Shown one piece after another: positions 1-7,233 of a stretch of 51,532 nt of DNA (the stretch's first letter is position 1; each line of letters begins with the position of its first letter). The DNA lies in contig JAGWUH010000027.1 of the NCBI GenBank assembly GCA_028868535.1, positions 1 to 51,532 of the forward strand, read 5' to 3'. Origin of the DNA: Sphingomonadales bacterium (lineage in GTDB: Bacteria > Pseudomonadota > Alphaproteobacteria > Sphingomonadales > Sphingomonadaceae). The notes under the pieces were generated by a model that was not told where the DNA came from, ran no database searches, and saw nothing but the letters and a program-made list of their open reading frames with translations. The translations under genes and the position numbers were made by a program.

Positions 1-173
1 GCTGCCGGGGCGGCCACGGACGGACGCGGCGCCGGGCGCGCGGGGCGCGGGGCGGGCTGGTCGAAGCCCTTGGGCAGCAGCGATTCGGGCGCGTTCTGCG
101 CCAGCGCCAGGGCCGATCCGCCGGCCAACAGCACCGCGAACGCGCCCAGGCGGGCGTTGCGCCAGCCGCTCAT
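1..173 (-). CDS. Exported proline-rich protein, N-terminal part only
   Basis: This gene reads leftward and leaves the window, so only about 57 residues are visible. It begins MSGWRNARLGAF, followed by a hydrophobic stretch and an ALALAQ signal-peptidase-like end near residue 25. The mature part opens NAPESLLPKGFDQ and becomes a Pro/Ala/Arg-rich linker, typical of a periplasmic or envelope protein with an unstructured tether. Its ATG overlaps the stop of the upstream small membrane protein by four bases (ATGA), so the two are probably co-translated. The fold and function lie outside the window and I do not recognise the family. Confidence 0.6.
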   Translation of the reverse strand, partial: MSGWRNARLGAFAVLLAGGSALALAQNAPESLLPKGFDQPAPRPARPAPRPSVAAPA

Positions 174-364
174 GGCTGGGCTCCGGCAGCGGGAACGGGA
201 TCGGGCAGCGCCAGCGCAACCTCGCGGACCGGACGCGGTCCACCGCGTTGCCATGCCAGCGCCAGCAGCAGCGCCAGCGCGCCGCCACCCAGCGCCACCG
301 CCAGCCACCGGAACCGCGCGGGGCCACGCCGCCTGCGCGGGGCACGCCTGAGAATGGTGGTCAC
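170..364 (-). CDS. Small single-pass membrane protein
   Basis: About 64 residues if translation starts at the GTG at 364, which I prefer because GAGGGA lies six bases upstream; a GTG at 427 would add 21 residues. A strongly basic N terminus (RRAPRRRRG) is followed by one hydrophobic helix of about 20 residues and a short polar tail. By the positive-inside rule the N terminus should be cytoplasmic. The stop overlaps the start of the exported protein downstream, so the two probably act together at the envelope. It is transcribed divergently from aroK. No function can be assigned. Confidence 0.55.
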   Translation of the reverse strand: MTTILRRAPRRRRGPARFRWLAVALGGGALALLLALAWQRGGPRPVREVALALPDPVPAAGAQP

Positions 365-442
365 CGGCACTCCCTCGAACCCGTCGATGCCGGACGAGGC
401 CCCGGCCGGCCTGAAGCAATCGCCCACGCGCGGAACCGCGCG

Positions 443-470
443 CTTGCGCAGCCGGTTAGCTCACTATAGG
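443..470 (+). promoter_or_regulatory. Candidate aroK promoter
   Basis: CTTGCG at 443-448 and TATAGG at 465-470 are separated by 16 bases and lie just before aroK. A start about seven bases after the -10 would leave only a few bases before the ATG at 481, and no Shine-Dalgarno sequence is visible, so the aroK message could be almost leaderless. Confidence 0.35.
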
Positions 471-480
471 CGCTGCCGCA

Positions 481-1089
481 ATGACCGCCGCACTCACATC
501 CGCCGATGCCGCCGTCGCCGCCGATGTCGCGCGGCGGCTCGATCGCCCCGTCGTGCTGGTCGGGATGATGGGGGTCGGCAAGTCCAGCGTCGGGCGCCGC
601 CTGGCGCAGGCACTCGGGGTCGGCTTCGTCGATGCCGACGACGCCATCGAGGAAGCCGCGCAGATGACCATCCCAGACATCTTCGCGCAATTCGGCGAGC
701 CGCACTTCCGCGACGGCGAACGCCGGGTGATCGCCCGGCTGCTGGGCAGCGAACTGCCCGATGGCGCCGCGCCGCAGGTCAAGGTGCTGGCGACCGGCGG
801 CGGCGCCTTCGTCAATCCCGAAACACGGGCGCTGATCCTCGAACGGGGGCACGCGATCTGGCTCGACGCCGATCTCGACACGCTGGTCGAACGTACCGCC
901 CGCAAGAACAACCGCCCGCTGCTGCAGCAGGGCAACCCGCGCGAGACGCTGGCGCGCCTCCGCGACGAGCGCGCCGCCGCCTATGCCCAGGCGCCGATCC
1001 ACGTCCTCAGCGGCAACGGCCCGCACCAGCGCACGCTCGGGAACGTCCTCAACGCGCTGTCCGCGCACCTGGCGGAGCACGGAAGATGA
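481..1089 (+). CDS. aroK: Shikimate kinase
   Basis: Phosphorylates shikimate at the 3-hydroxyl with ATP, the fifth step of the shikimate pathway, in the cytosol. The Walker A loop GMMGVGKSS lies at residues 28-36, the DAD shikimate-binding motif at about 51-53, a GGGAFV substrate loop near 102, and the lid region RTARKNNRPLL at about 138-148. At 202 residues it is slightly longer than E. coli AroK because of an about 20-residue N-terminal extension. The stop overlaps the aroB start (ATGA), giving the common aroK-aroB pair. No ribosome binding site is obvious. Confidence 0.96.
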   Translation: MTAALTSADAAVAADVARRLDRPVVLVGMMGVGKSSVGRRLAQALGVGFVDADDAIEEAAQMTIPDIFAQFGEPHFRDGERRVIARLLGSELPDGAAPQVKVLATGGGAFVNPETRALILERGHAIWLDADLDTLVERTARKNNRPLLQQGNPRETLARLRDERAAAYAQAPIHVLSGNGPHQRTLGNVLNALSAHLAEHGR

Positions 1090-2222
1090 CCGCCGCGACG
1101 ACGACCGCCGCGACGCTGGCGACGATCCCGGTGGACATCGCCGGCGCCCCTTACGAGGTGCGCGTCGGGCGCGGGCTGCTCGCCGACCTCGCCGGGCAAT
1201 GCGGCGCCCGGCTGCGCAAGCCCCGGGTCCCGGTGATCACCGACGTCCATGTCCACGCCGCCTGGGGTGCCGCGGTCGAACGCGCGCTGGAGGCCGCCGG
1301 CAAGGAGCCGGCCTGGCGCATCCTGCCCCCGGGCGAAGCCAGCAAGTCGTGGAGCGAGCTGGCCGCCACGGTCGACTGGATGCTGGCCGAGGGCGTCGAT
1401 CGCGGCGATCACGTGCTGGCGCTGGGCGGCGGCGTGATCGGCGACCTGACCGGGTTTGCCGCCGCCATCGTCAAGCGCGGCTGCAGGTTCGTCCAGTTGC
1501 CGACGACGCTGCTGGCGCAAGTCGATTCGAGCGTCGGCGGCAAGACCGCGATCAACACCGCCGCCGGCAAGAACCTGGTCGGCGCGTTCCACCAGCCGTC
1601 GCTGGTGCTGGCCGATCTCGACGCACTGGCCACGCTGCGCCCGCGCGAGCTGGCGGCGGGCTATGCCGAAGTCGTCAAGTACGGCCTGATCGGCGACGCC
1701 GCCTTCTTCGAATGGTGCGAGGGCAACGGCCGGCACTTGCTCGAAGGCGACGTCGCCGCGCGCGCGCACGCGGTGGCGGTCTCGGTCGCGGCCAAGGCGC
1801 GGATCGTGGCGGAGGACGAGCGCGAGACGAAGGGCACGCGCGCGCTGCTCAACCTCGGCCACACCTTCGGCCACGCGCTCGAGGCGGAGACCGGCTTCTC
1901 GGACCGGCTGCTGCATGGCGAGGGCGTGGCGCTGGGCATGGTGCTGGCGGCGCGCTACTCGGTGCGGCGCGGGTTGATGACCGGGCAGGACGCCGGCCGC
2001 GTCGCCGCGCACATCGCCGCCGCCGGGCTGCCCGCCAGCCTCAAGGCGCTGGGGCTGGACTGCGACGGCGCCGCGCTGGTCGCGCACATGCTGCACGACA
2101 AGAAGATGGACGCCGGGGTGCTGCCGTTCCTGCTGATGCGCGGAATCGGCCAGACTTTCCTCGCGAAAGACGTGCCATTGGACGATGTCGCGGCGTTTCT
2201 CGACGCCGAACTGGCGGAATAG
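1086..2222 (+). CDS. aroB: 3-Dehydroquinate synthase
   Basis: Converts DAHP to 3-dehydroquinate using NAD and a divalent metal, the second shikimate-pathway step. The 378-residue length is normal. Visible features are the NAD-binding GGGVIGDLTGF, the DSSVGGKTAIN segment, and the metal ligands in GYAEVVKYG (Glu), GHTFGHALE (His) and LHGEGVALG (His). I chose the ATG at 1086, which overlaps the aroK stop; the open frame extends far upstream, but that is only antisense-free GC-rich sequence. Translationally coupled to aroK. Confidence 0.96.
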   Translation: MTAATTTAATLATIPVDIAGAPYEVRVGRGLLADLAGQCGARLRKPRVPVITDVHVHAAWGAAVERALEAAGKEPAWRILPPGEASKSWSELAATVDWMLAEGVDRGDHVLALGGGVIGDLTGFAAAIVKRGCRFVQLPTTLLAQVDSSVGGKTAINTAAGKNLVGAFHQPSLVLADLDALATLRPRELAAGYAEVVKYGLIGDAAFFEWCEGNGRHLLEGDVAARAHAVAVSVAAKARIVAEDERETKGTRALLNLGHTFGHALEAETGFSDRLLHGEGVALGMVLAARYSVRRGLMTGQDAGRVAAHIAAAGLPASLKALGLDCDGAALVAHMLHDKKMDAGVLPFLLMRGIGQTFLAKDVPLDDVAAFLDAELAE

Positions 2223-2258
2223 CCGCCTCCCGCGCTTGGCGTCGTGCCGAAAACGTGC

Positions 2259-2291
2259 CCATAACGGCACCATAACGGCACCATAACGACA
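2259..2291 (+). repeat. Three tandem 11-bp direct repeats
   Basis: CCATAACGGCA occurs at 2259-2269 and 2270-2280, followed by CCATAACGACA (one change) at 2281-2291. The 11-bp period is close to one helical turn, so the copies face the same side of the DNA. The array ends 14 bases before the transporter ATG and just before its GGAAGGG ribosome binding site. It could be a cooperative operator or a leader repeat. Confidence 0.85.
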
Positions 2292-2305
2292 CCGGAAGGG
2301 ACGCC

Positions 2306-3682
2306 ATGACCGCACCCGAAGCGACGCCCGAGCTGGCACCGCCGCACGACCGCGCGTTCCTGGGCCACCCCAAGGGCCTCGGCTACCTGTCGCTGACCGA
2401 GGGCTGCGAGCGGTTTTCCTACTACTCGATGCAGACCCTGCTGGTGCTCTACATGGTCAAGTACCTGCTGCTCCCCGAGCGGATGGCCGGGGTCGCCGGG
2501 CTCGAAACCTTGCGCACCACGCTGTGGGGCGGGCTGACCGGACAGCCGCTGGCGTCCGCGATTTTCGGCACCTACACCGCCCTGGTCTACATGACCCCGA
2601 TCGCCGGCGGCTTCATCGCCGACGTCTGGCTCGGCCGCCGTCGGACGCTGGTGCTGGGCGGCGCGGTGATGGCGCTGGGCCACTTCCTGATGGCGTTCGA
2701 GGGCTCGTTCCTGATCGCGCTGCTGGCGCTGATCGTCGGCGTCGGGCTGTTCAAGGGCAACATCGCCAGCCAGGTCGGCGAGCTCTACGGCCCGAACGAC
2801 CTGCGCCGGGCGATGGCGTTCCAGATCTTCTACACCGCGATCAACGCCAGCGTGATCATCGCACCGCTGGTCTCGGGCACGCTGGGCGAGAAGGTCGGCT
2901 GGCACTGGGGCTTCGGCGCCGCCGGCGTGGTGATGGTGCTGGGGCTGCTGGTCTACCTGAAGGCCGCCCCCTGGCTGCCGGCGGACCAGGTGCCCGGACG
3001 CAAGGCGGCCGGCGCACGCGGCGGCTGGCTGCCGGGCGACGGCGCGCGGGTGGCGGCGATCGTGATCCTGGTCCCGGTGATGGCCTGCGCGATGATCACC
3101 AACCAGGAGATCTTCAACGCCTACCTGGTCTGGGCCGACCGGGCGTTCCAGCTGACGTTCTTCGGCGTGACCCTGCCGACCAGCTTCATGATCACCATCG
3201 ACGCGGCATTCAGCTTCTCGATGCTGGTGGCGGTGGCGGCGTTCTGGCAGTGGTGGGGCAAGACCCGCCGCGAGCCGGACGAACTGGGCAAGATGATCAT
3301 CGGCGCGGCGTTCTCGATCCTCGGCGGGCTGTGCCTCGTCGTCGCCGCGGCGACCCAGGGCAGCGGCAAGATCGGGCTGTTTTGGCCGGCGATGTTCCAC
3401 CTGCTGAACTCGATCGGCTTTGCGCACATGCTGCCGGTGAGCCTGGCGCTGTTCTCGCGGCTGGCGCCCAAGCCGATCGAGGGCACGGTAATCGGCATCT
3501 ACTACCTGGCGTTCTTCGCCGCCAATGCGCTGGTCGGCAAGATCGGCGGGCTGCTCGACGCGATGCCGGTGACGCGGTTCTGGCTGCTGCACGTCGGCTG
3601 CGCGACGCTCGCGTTCGTGGCGTTCGCGCTGTTCCGGATGGTGCTGGCGAAGCGGCTGATGGGGTCGCCCGTTACGGCTTGA
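2306..3682 (+). CDS. POT/PTR2-family proton-dependent oligopeptide transporter
   Basis: A 458-residue inner-membrane MFS protein predicted to import di- or tripeptides with protons. The family signature is near the N terminus (TEGCERFSYYSMQ, matching the ExxERFxYY motif on helix 1), and the helix 4-5 region GVGLFKGNIASQVGELY matches the second POT signature. About 12-14 hydrophobic segments are visible. GGAAGGG precedes the ATG by about six bases. The start is flanked by the 11-bp repeat array, suggesting dedicated regulation. The 3' end overlaps the convergent DUF488 gene by 11 bp. The exact substrate cannot be read from sequence. Confidence 0.9.
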   Translation: MTAPEATPELAPPHDRAFLGHPKGLGYLSLTEGCERFSYYSMQTLLVLYMVKYLLLPERMAGVAGLETLRTTLWGGLTGQPLASAIFGTYTALVYMTPIAGGFIADVWLGRRRTLVLGGAVMALGHFLMAFEGSFLIALLALIVGVGLFKGNIASQVGELYGPNDLRRAMAFQIFYTAINASVIIAPLVSGTLGEKVGWHWGFGAAGVVMVLGLLVYLKAAPWLPADQVPGRKAAGARGGWLPGDGARVAAIVILVPVMACAMITNQEIFNAYLVWADRAFQLTFFGVTLPTSFMITIDAAFSFSMLVAVAAFWQWWGKTRREPDELGKMIIGAAFSILGGLCLVVAAATQGSGKIGLFWPAMFHLLNSIGFAHMLPVSLALFSRLAPKPIEGTVIGIYYLAFFAANALVGKIGGLLDAMPVTRFWLLHVGCATLAFVAFALFRMVLAKRLMGSPVTA

Positions 3683-4106
3683 GGTCTTCGACCGCGAAAT
3701 CGGCGAGCAGTTCGGCGATCAGCAGGCTGCGGTGGCATTCGGCGGCCTCGCGTTCGTAGCACAGCAGCGCGACGCGCCGTTCCGAGGCCAGCGCACGCAG
3801 TTCGGCCATCGCCGCCAGGGCCTCGGGCAGTTCGAGCTGGCCGGCGTAGATCCGCGCCACCGCCGCGTGATCGTGGCGGCGGGCGGCGGCGCGGCCTTCC
3901 GCCGGGGTGCCGAGCGGCTTGAGGTGGCGGTAATCGATGCCCCCTGCCCGCGCCGCGGCGGCAAGCGCGCTCTTGGAGAAGCCGGGGCGGCGCGACAGCG
4001 GCAGCGCGCGGATGTCGGCCAGCACCTCGACGCCGGCAGATTGCAGCGCCGCGATCACGGCGTCCTGCGTGGCGGCTTCGTAGCCGATCGACCAGATGGT
4101 GGGCAT
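3672..4106 (-). CDS. DUF488 family protein
   Basis: A 144-residue cytosolic protein starting MPTIWSIGYE, the usual DUF488 opening. The hallmark C-terminal motif CYEREAAECHR is present with both Cys and the His-Arg pair, together with the inner segment VLADIRALPLSRRPGF. The biochemical role of the family is not established. The ATG directly abuts a 9-bp hairpin that follows the upstream adenylating-enzyme gene, and no Shine-Dalgarno sequence is free in front of it. The 3' end overlaps the convergent POT gene by 11 bp. Confidence 0.85.
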   Translation of the reverse strand: MPTIWSIGYEAATQDAVIAALQSAGVEVLADIRALPLSRRPGFSKSALAAAARAGGIDYRHLKPLGTPAEGRAAARRHDHAAVARIYAGQLELPEALAAMAELRALASERRVALLCYEREAAECHRSLLIAELLADFAVEDLKP

Positions 4107-4132
4107 GAGGGGAAGATGGGCAGCTTCCCCTC
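4107..4132 (-). terminator. Hairpin between the adenylating enzyme and DUF488
   Basis: GAGGGGAAG at 4107-4115 pairs perfectly with CTTCCCCTC at 4124-4132, with an 8-base loop. On the minus strand it follows the stop of the PaaK/LuxE-like gene and ends at the DUF488 ATG. There is no U-tract, so it may act as an attenuator, an mRNA stabiliser or a block on DUF488 translation. Confidence 0.5.
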
Positions 4133-4143
4133 GATTTCCAGTG

Positions 4144-5511
4144 TCAGGAAACGCCCCTGACGTAAGCGTCGATCGTGCCGGCGCAGCCGATCTTGTCATC
4201 GCCTTCGAGATCGGCGTAGCGGGCGATGTTGTCCTGGATCGAAGGCCCGGTGTGGCCGCACGCGCAGGGGCCATAGTCGATGGTGATCCGGTCCCCGGTG
4301 ATCACCCCGCCCCAGCGGCCGTCGAGCGAGAGATCGAAGAACGCGGCACGGCCTTCGACGACGCCGTGTCCGTCCTCCGGCAGGCGCTTGTCGCCCGACT
4401 TGTCGAGCAGGAACGGCACGATCCACGGCGGCAGGTGATAGCGGCCGCCTTCGCGGCACTTGGGCATGCCCGAGTTCAGTTCCTGCATCGAATAGTTCTG
4501 GAAGTGGCGATCGGCGGGGATGTTGAACGTCTCGTGGACGAACTGCTGGTAGTCCGCCGGAAGCTGGGCGCGCTTGAGGCCGCCGCCGACGTAGATGCAG
4601 TTGTCGGGGTTGAAGTCCTTGGCCGAATAGCCCTTCTCGCGGACGGCCTTCGCCACCGCATAGAGACCGGACCACATGCCGGAGACCATCAGCAGCTTGT
4701 CGCGGTTGGCGATGATCTCGTCGGCGGTGATCCCGATGGCATCATCGAGCACCTTTTGCCGCTCTGCCGAGGTCTTCTCGAAGGCGGCGAGCTCGTCCGG
4801 CGTGGCGGTGCCGTCGGCAATGCGCTTGCGCATGACGACCATGCCGGTGAGCGAGCCGACGGTGATCGGCGGCACCGGGTAGTTGAAGCGCGGCCAATCC
4901 GGGTGGGCGAAGGCGGCGCGCTGGGCTTCGGCGATGGTCTTGTTCTTGGGCACGGTGGCGACGGGGGCGCAGCCGATCATCTTGCGGTTGGCCTCGGGCT
5001 TGACGCCCGAACCCCAGGCGAAGACCTGGACGGTGTCCTTCTTCGACCAGTCCATGTCGGCCTGGCTGGCGATCAGCATCGCCGACTTGCCGGTAGTGCC
5101 GCTGGAGCAGGAGATGAAGTAGCCCTTGGCCTCCAGCCGGGCGATCCAGTCGTCGATGTCGGTGATGCCTTCGAGGTCGACGCCCTCGATCGGATACGGC
5201 GAGACGGTGCCCAGCCACTTGGTCAGGCGGTCCCACTTCTGCTCGAACAGGAACGATTCGGGATAGGACTTGTAGGCGGTGTGCGGGAACAGCAGCGGCA
5301 CCATGTCGTCGAGCGAGGTGATCTCGGTGATCCCCGCTTCCTCGGCGCGGTGGCGCAGCAGCTTGATCCTGCCGACGCGATCCTGGAAGCGTTCGTCGAG
5401 CGCCTGGACCTGGAGGGCGCGGATCGCTTGCGCGTCGTAGTCGAAGCGGTCCTCGTCCTCGACTTTGGCGGTCAGTTGCTGAAGGGCGTGCTGCTGCGCG
5501 ACGGTGGCCAT
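4144..5511 (-). CDS. PaaK/LuxE-like adenylate-forming enzyme
   Basis: A 455-residue cytosolic protein of the superfamily that activates carboxylic acids as acyl-AMP. The nucleotide loop SCSSGTTGKSAML lies near residues 143-155 and an aromatic/motif region HFQNYSMQELN near 345. A late segment CACGHTGPSIQD resembles the PaaK Cys-rich element, and the protein ends just after the hinge-like DDKIGCAGTIDAYVRG. The full C-terminal lid domain of phenylacetate-CoA ligases is therefore missing or very short, as in LuxE/EhpF-type proteins. GGAGAG precedes the ATG. It is divergent from the TetR gene over an 85-bp gap, so TetR probably controls it. The acid it activates is unknown; ligase and acyl-protein synthetase roles are both possible. 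Confidence 0.75.
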   Translation of the reverse strand: MATVAQQHALQQLTAKVEDEDRFDYDAQAIRALQVQALDERFQDRVGRIKLLRHRAEEAGITEITSLDDMVPLLFPHTAYKSYPESFLFEQKWDRLTKWLGTVSPYPIEGVDLEGITDIDDWIARLEAKGYFISCSSGTTGKSAMLIASQADMDWSKKDTVQVFAWGSGVKPEANRKMIGCAPVATVPKNKTIAEAQRAAFAHPDWPRFNYPVPPITVGSLTGMVVMRKRIADGTATPDELAAFEKTSAERQKVLDDAIGITADEIIANRDKLLMVSGMWSGLYAVAKAVREKGYSAKDFNPDNCIYVGGGLKRAQLPADYQQFVHETFNIPADRHFQNYSMQELNSGMPKCREGGRYHLPPWIVPFLLDKSGDKRLPEDGHGVVEGRAAFFDLSLDGRWGGVITGDRITIDYGPCACGHTGPSIQDNIARYADLEGDDKIGCAGTIDAYVRGVS

Positions 5512-5596
5512 GGTGCTCTCCGGTCTAATGGCATCTCTTGCGTCTCATTATGGACGATTCGCGTTCGCGCGCAAGTGGTTTATGGGAGCGGTTGCG

Positions 5597-6247
5597 ATGA
5601 ATGCTCCCGAACGCCCTCCCACACCCGCGCGCGCCGGGCGTCCGACCCGGGCGCAGGCCGAGGCCCGCCATGCCGAATTGCTGGAAGCGGCGCTCGACCA
5701 TTTCCTCGAGAAGGGCTTCGAGCTGGCGACGGTCGAGGCGATCGCCGCCTCGGTGAACATGACCAAGCGCACCGTCTATGCGCGTTATCCCGAGAAGGTG
5801 GCGCTGTTCCGCGCGGCGGTGGCGCAGGCGATCGCCAGGCTGGCGGTGAGCGAGGCGCGGATGCGCGCGGCGGTGGCCGATGATCTCGAGCAGACGCTGG
5901 TCAACATCGCGCGCTTGCGGGTCGATCCGCTGACGACGCCGGCCGGGCTGAAGCTGCAACGCATCATCCAGACCGAGAGCTATCGCTTTCCCGACGTGTT
6001 CACGCTGTCCTACGAACACGGCGCGCTGCCCGTGATCCGCTTCCTCGGCGCGCTGCTGGCTGCGGAGACCGCGGCCGGACGGCTGGCGATCGCCGAACCC
6101 GACCTGGCCGCGAACGTGTTCATATCGATGGTCGTTTCGGGTCCGATCCGCATTCTCACCGCCGGGCTGGCGGTCAGCCCCGAGGAAGTCGACCATCGCA
6201 TCCGTTTCGCGGTGCGCCTGTTTCTCGACGGCGCCCGCGCCCGCTGA
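5597..6247 (+). CDS. TetR/AcrR-family transcriptional regulator
   Basis: A 216-residue regulator. The N-terminal helix-turn-helix includes GRPTRAQAEARH, FLEKGFELATVEAIAASVNMT and KRTVYARYPEKVALF at about residues 12-65, followed by an all-helical ligand domain. I start it at 5597 because GGGAG lies eight bases upstream; an in-frame ATG at 5582 is possible. It is divergent from the PaaK/LuxE-like gene and is followed after 20 bp by the CitE-like lyase, so it probably responds to an intermediate of that pathway, perhaps an acyl-CoA. Confidence 0.9.
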   Translation: MNAPERPPTPARAGRPTRAQAEARHAELLEAALDHFLEKGFELATVEAIAASVNMTKRTVYARYPEKVALFRAAVAQAIARLAVSEARMRAAVADDLEQTLVNIARLRVDPLTTPAGLKLQRIIQTESYRFPDVFTLSYEHGALPVIRFLGALLAAETAAGRLAIAEPDLAANVFISMVVSGPIRILTAGLAVSPEEVDHRIRFAVRLFLDGARAR

Positions 6248-6267
6248 CCTGCCAACGAGGAGTCTCC

Positions 6268-7140
6268 ATGATTGCCCCCGACCGTCCGCGCCGCAGCGCG
6301 CTCTACCTGCCCGCCTCCAATGCCCGCGCGATCGAGAAGGCGCGCACCCTGCCCGCCGACGTCGTGATCCTCGACCTCGAGGACGCGGTGGCGCCCGAGG
6401 CCAAGGACGCGGCGCGCGACGCGGCGGTCGAGGCGGTGAACGCCGGTGGCTTCGGCCATCGCGAGGTGGCCATCCGCGCCAACGGACTGGACACGCCGTG
6501 GGGCGAGGCCGATCTCGCCGCGATCGCGGGATCGGCAGCCGACGCGGTGCTGGTGCCGAAGGTGTCCTCGCCGGCCGACATCGCCGCCTGCGATGCGGCG
6601 CTGGCCGGGGCGCCGGCGGGCATGCAGTTGTGGGCGATGATCGAGACCTGCGCTGCAATCGCCCAGCTCGACGCGCTGGCGGCCTGCGCGCGGACGACGC
6701 GGCTGTCGCTGTGGATCATGGGGGTCAACGACCTCGCCAAGGAGATGCGCGCGCAACTCACCCCGGAGCGGACGCCGTTCCTGCCGTTGCTGAGCCTGGC
6801 GGTGTGCGCGGCGCGCAGCCACGGCGTGACGATCCTCGACGGGGTGTGCAACGAGTTCCGCGACCTGGGCGTGTTCGAGGCCGAGGCGCGGCAGGGGCTG
6901 CTGTACGGGTTCGACGGCAAGTCGCTGATCCACCCGGCGCAGGTCGAGGTGGCGAACGCGGTGTTCAGCCCTTCCGCGGCCGAGCTGGCGCGCGCGCAAG
7001 CGGTGATCGCGGCGTTCGCGCTGCCGGAGAACGCCGGCAAGGGGGCGATCCAGGTCGACGGCCGGATGGCCGAACTGCTGCACCTGGAGCAGGCCCGGCG
7101 ACTTGTGGCGCTGGCCGAGGCGATCGGCGCCTTCAACTGA
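6268..7140 (+). CDS. HpcH/HpaI (CitE-like) CoA-ester lyase
   Basis: A 290-residue TIM-barrel protein of the citrate lyase beta/malyl-CoA lyase family, which cleaves or forms C-C bonds in beta-hydroxyacyl-CoA or similar substrates with a divalent metal. Visible motifs are RSALYLPASN (phosphate/CoA region), VILDLEDAV with acidic metal ligands near residue 40, the barrel-strand Arg in VAIRANG, VPKVSS, MIETCAAI with the conserved Glu, and FDGKSLIHPAQVEVAN near the C terminus. CGAGGAG lies before the ATG. It is probably in one transcript with TetR and ends at a bidirectional hairpin. The substrate is unknown. Confidence 0.88.
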   Translation: MIAPDRPRRSALYLPASNARAIEKARTLPADVVILDLEDAVAPEAKDAARDAAVEAVNAGGFGHREVAIRANGLDTPWGEADLAAIAGSAADAVLVPKVSSPADIAACDAALAGAPAGMQLWAMIETCAAIAQLDALAACARTTRLSLWIMGVNDLAKEMRAQLTPERTPFLPLLSLAVCAARSHGVTILDGVCNEFRDLGVFEAEARQGLLYGFDGKSLIHPAQVEVANAVFSPSAAELARAQAVIAAFALPENAGKGAIQVDGRMAELLHLEQARRLVALAEAIGAFN

Positions 7141-7180
7141 AGCGCCGGTTGAGGGATCCTGCAGAACTCCCGATCGGAAA

Positions 7181-7217
7181 GGCGAAAGGGCAGGAGGCTG
7201 GCCCCCTGCCCTTCGCC
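7181..7217. terminator. Shared terminator hairpin for convergent genes
   Basis: GGCGAAAGGGCAGG at 7181-7194 pairs with CCTGCCCTTCGCC at 7205-7217 with one bulged A and a 10-base loop. It lies between the ends of the lyase (+) and the TonB-dependent receptor (-), so it can serve both. Confidence 0.7.
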
Positions 7218-7233
7218 GGTTCCGGATCTCGGA

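Noticed and set aside
4144..5511. Bioluminescence luxE
   Set aside because: There is no luxA, luxB, luxC or luxD nearby and the neighbours are CoA catabolism genes.
4096..5883. A plus-strand 595-residue open frame across the adenylating enzyme
   Set aside because: It is antisense to a gene with clear motifs and has no recognisable domain or plausible start.
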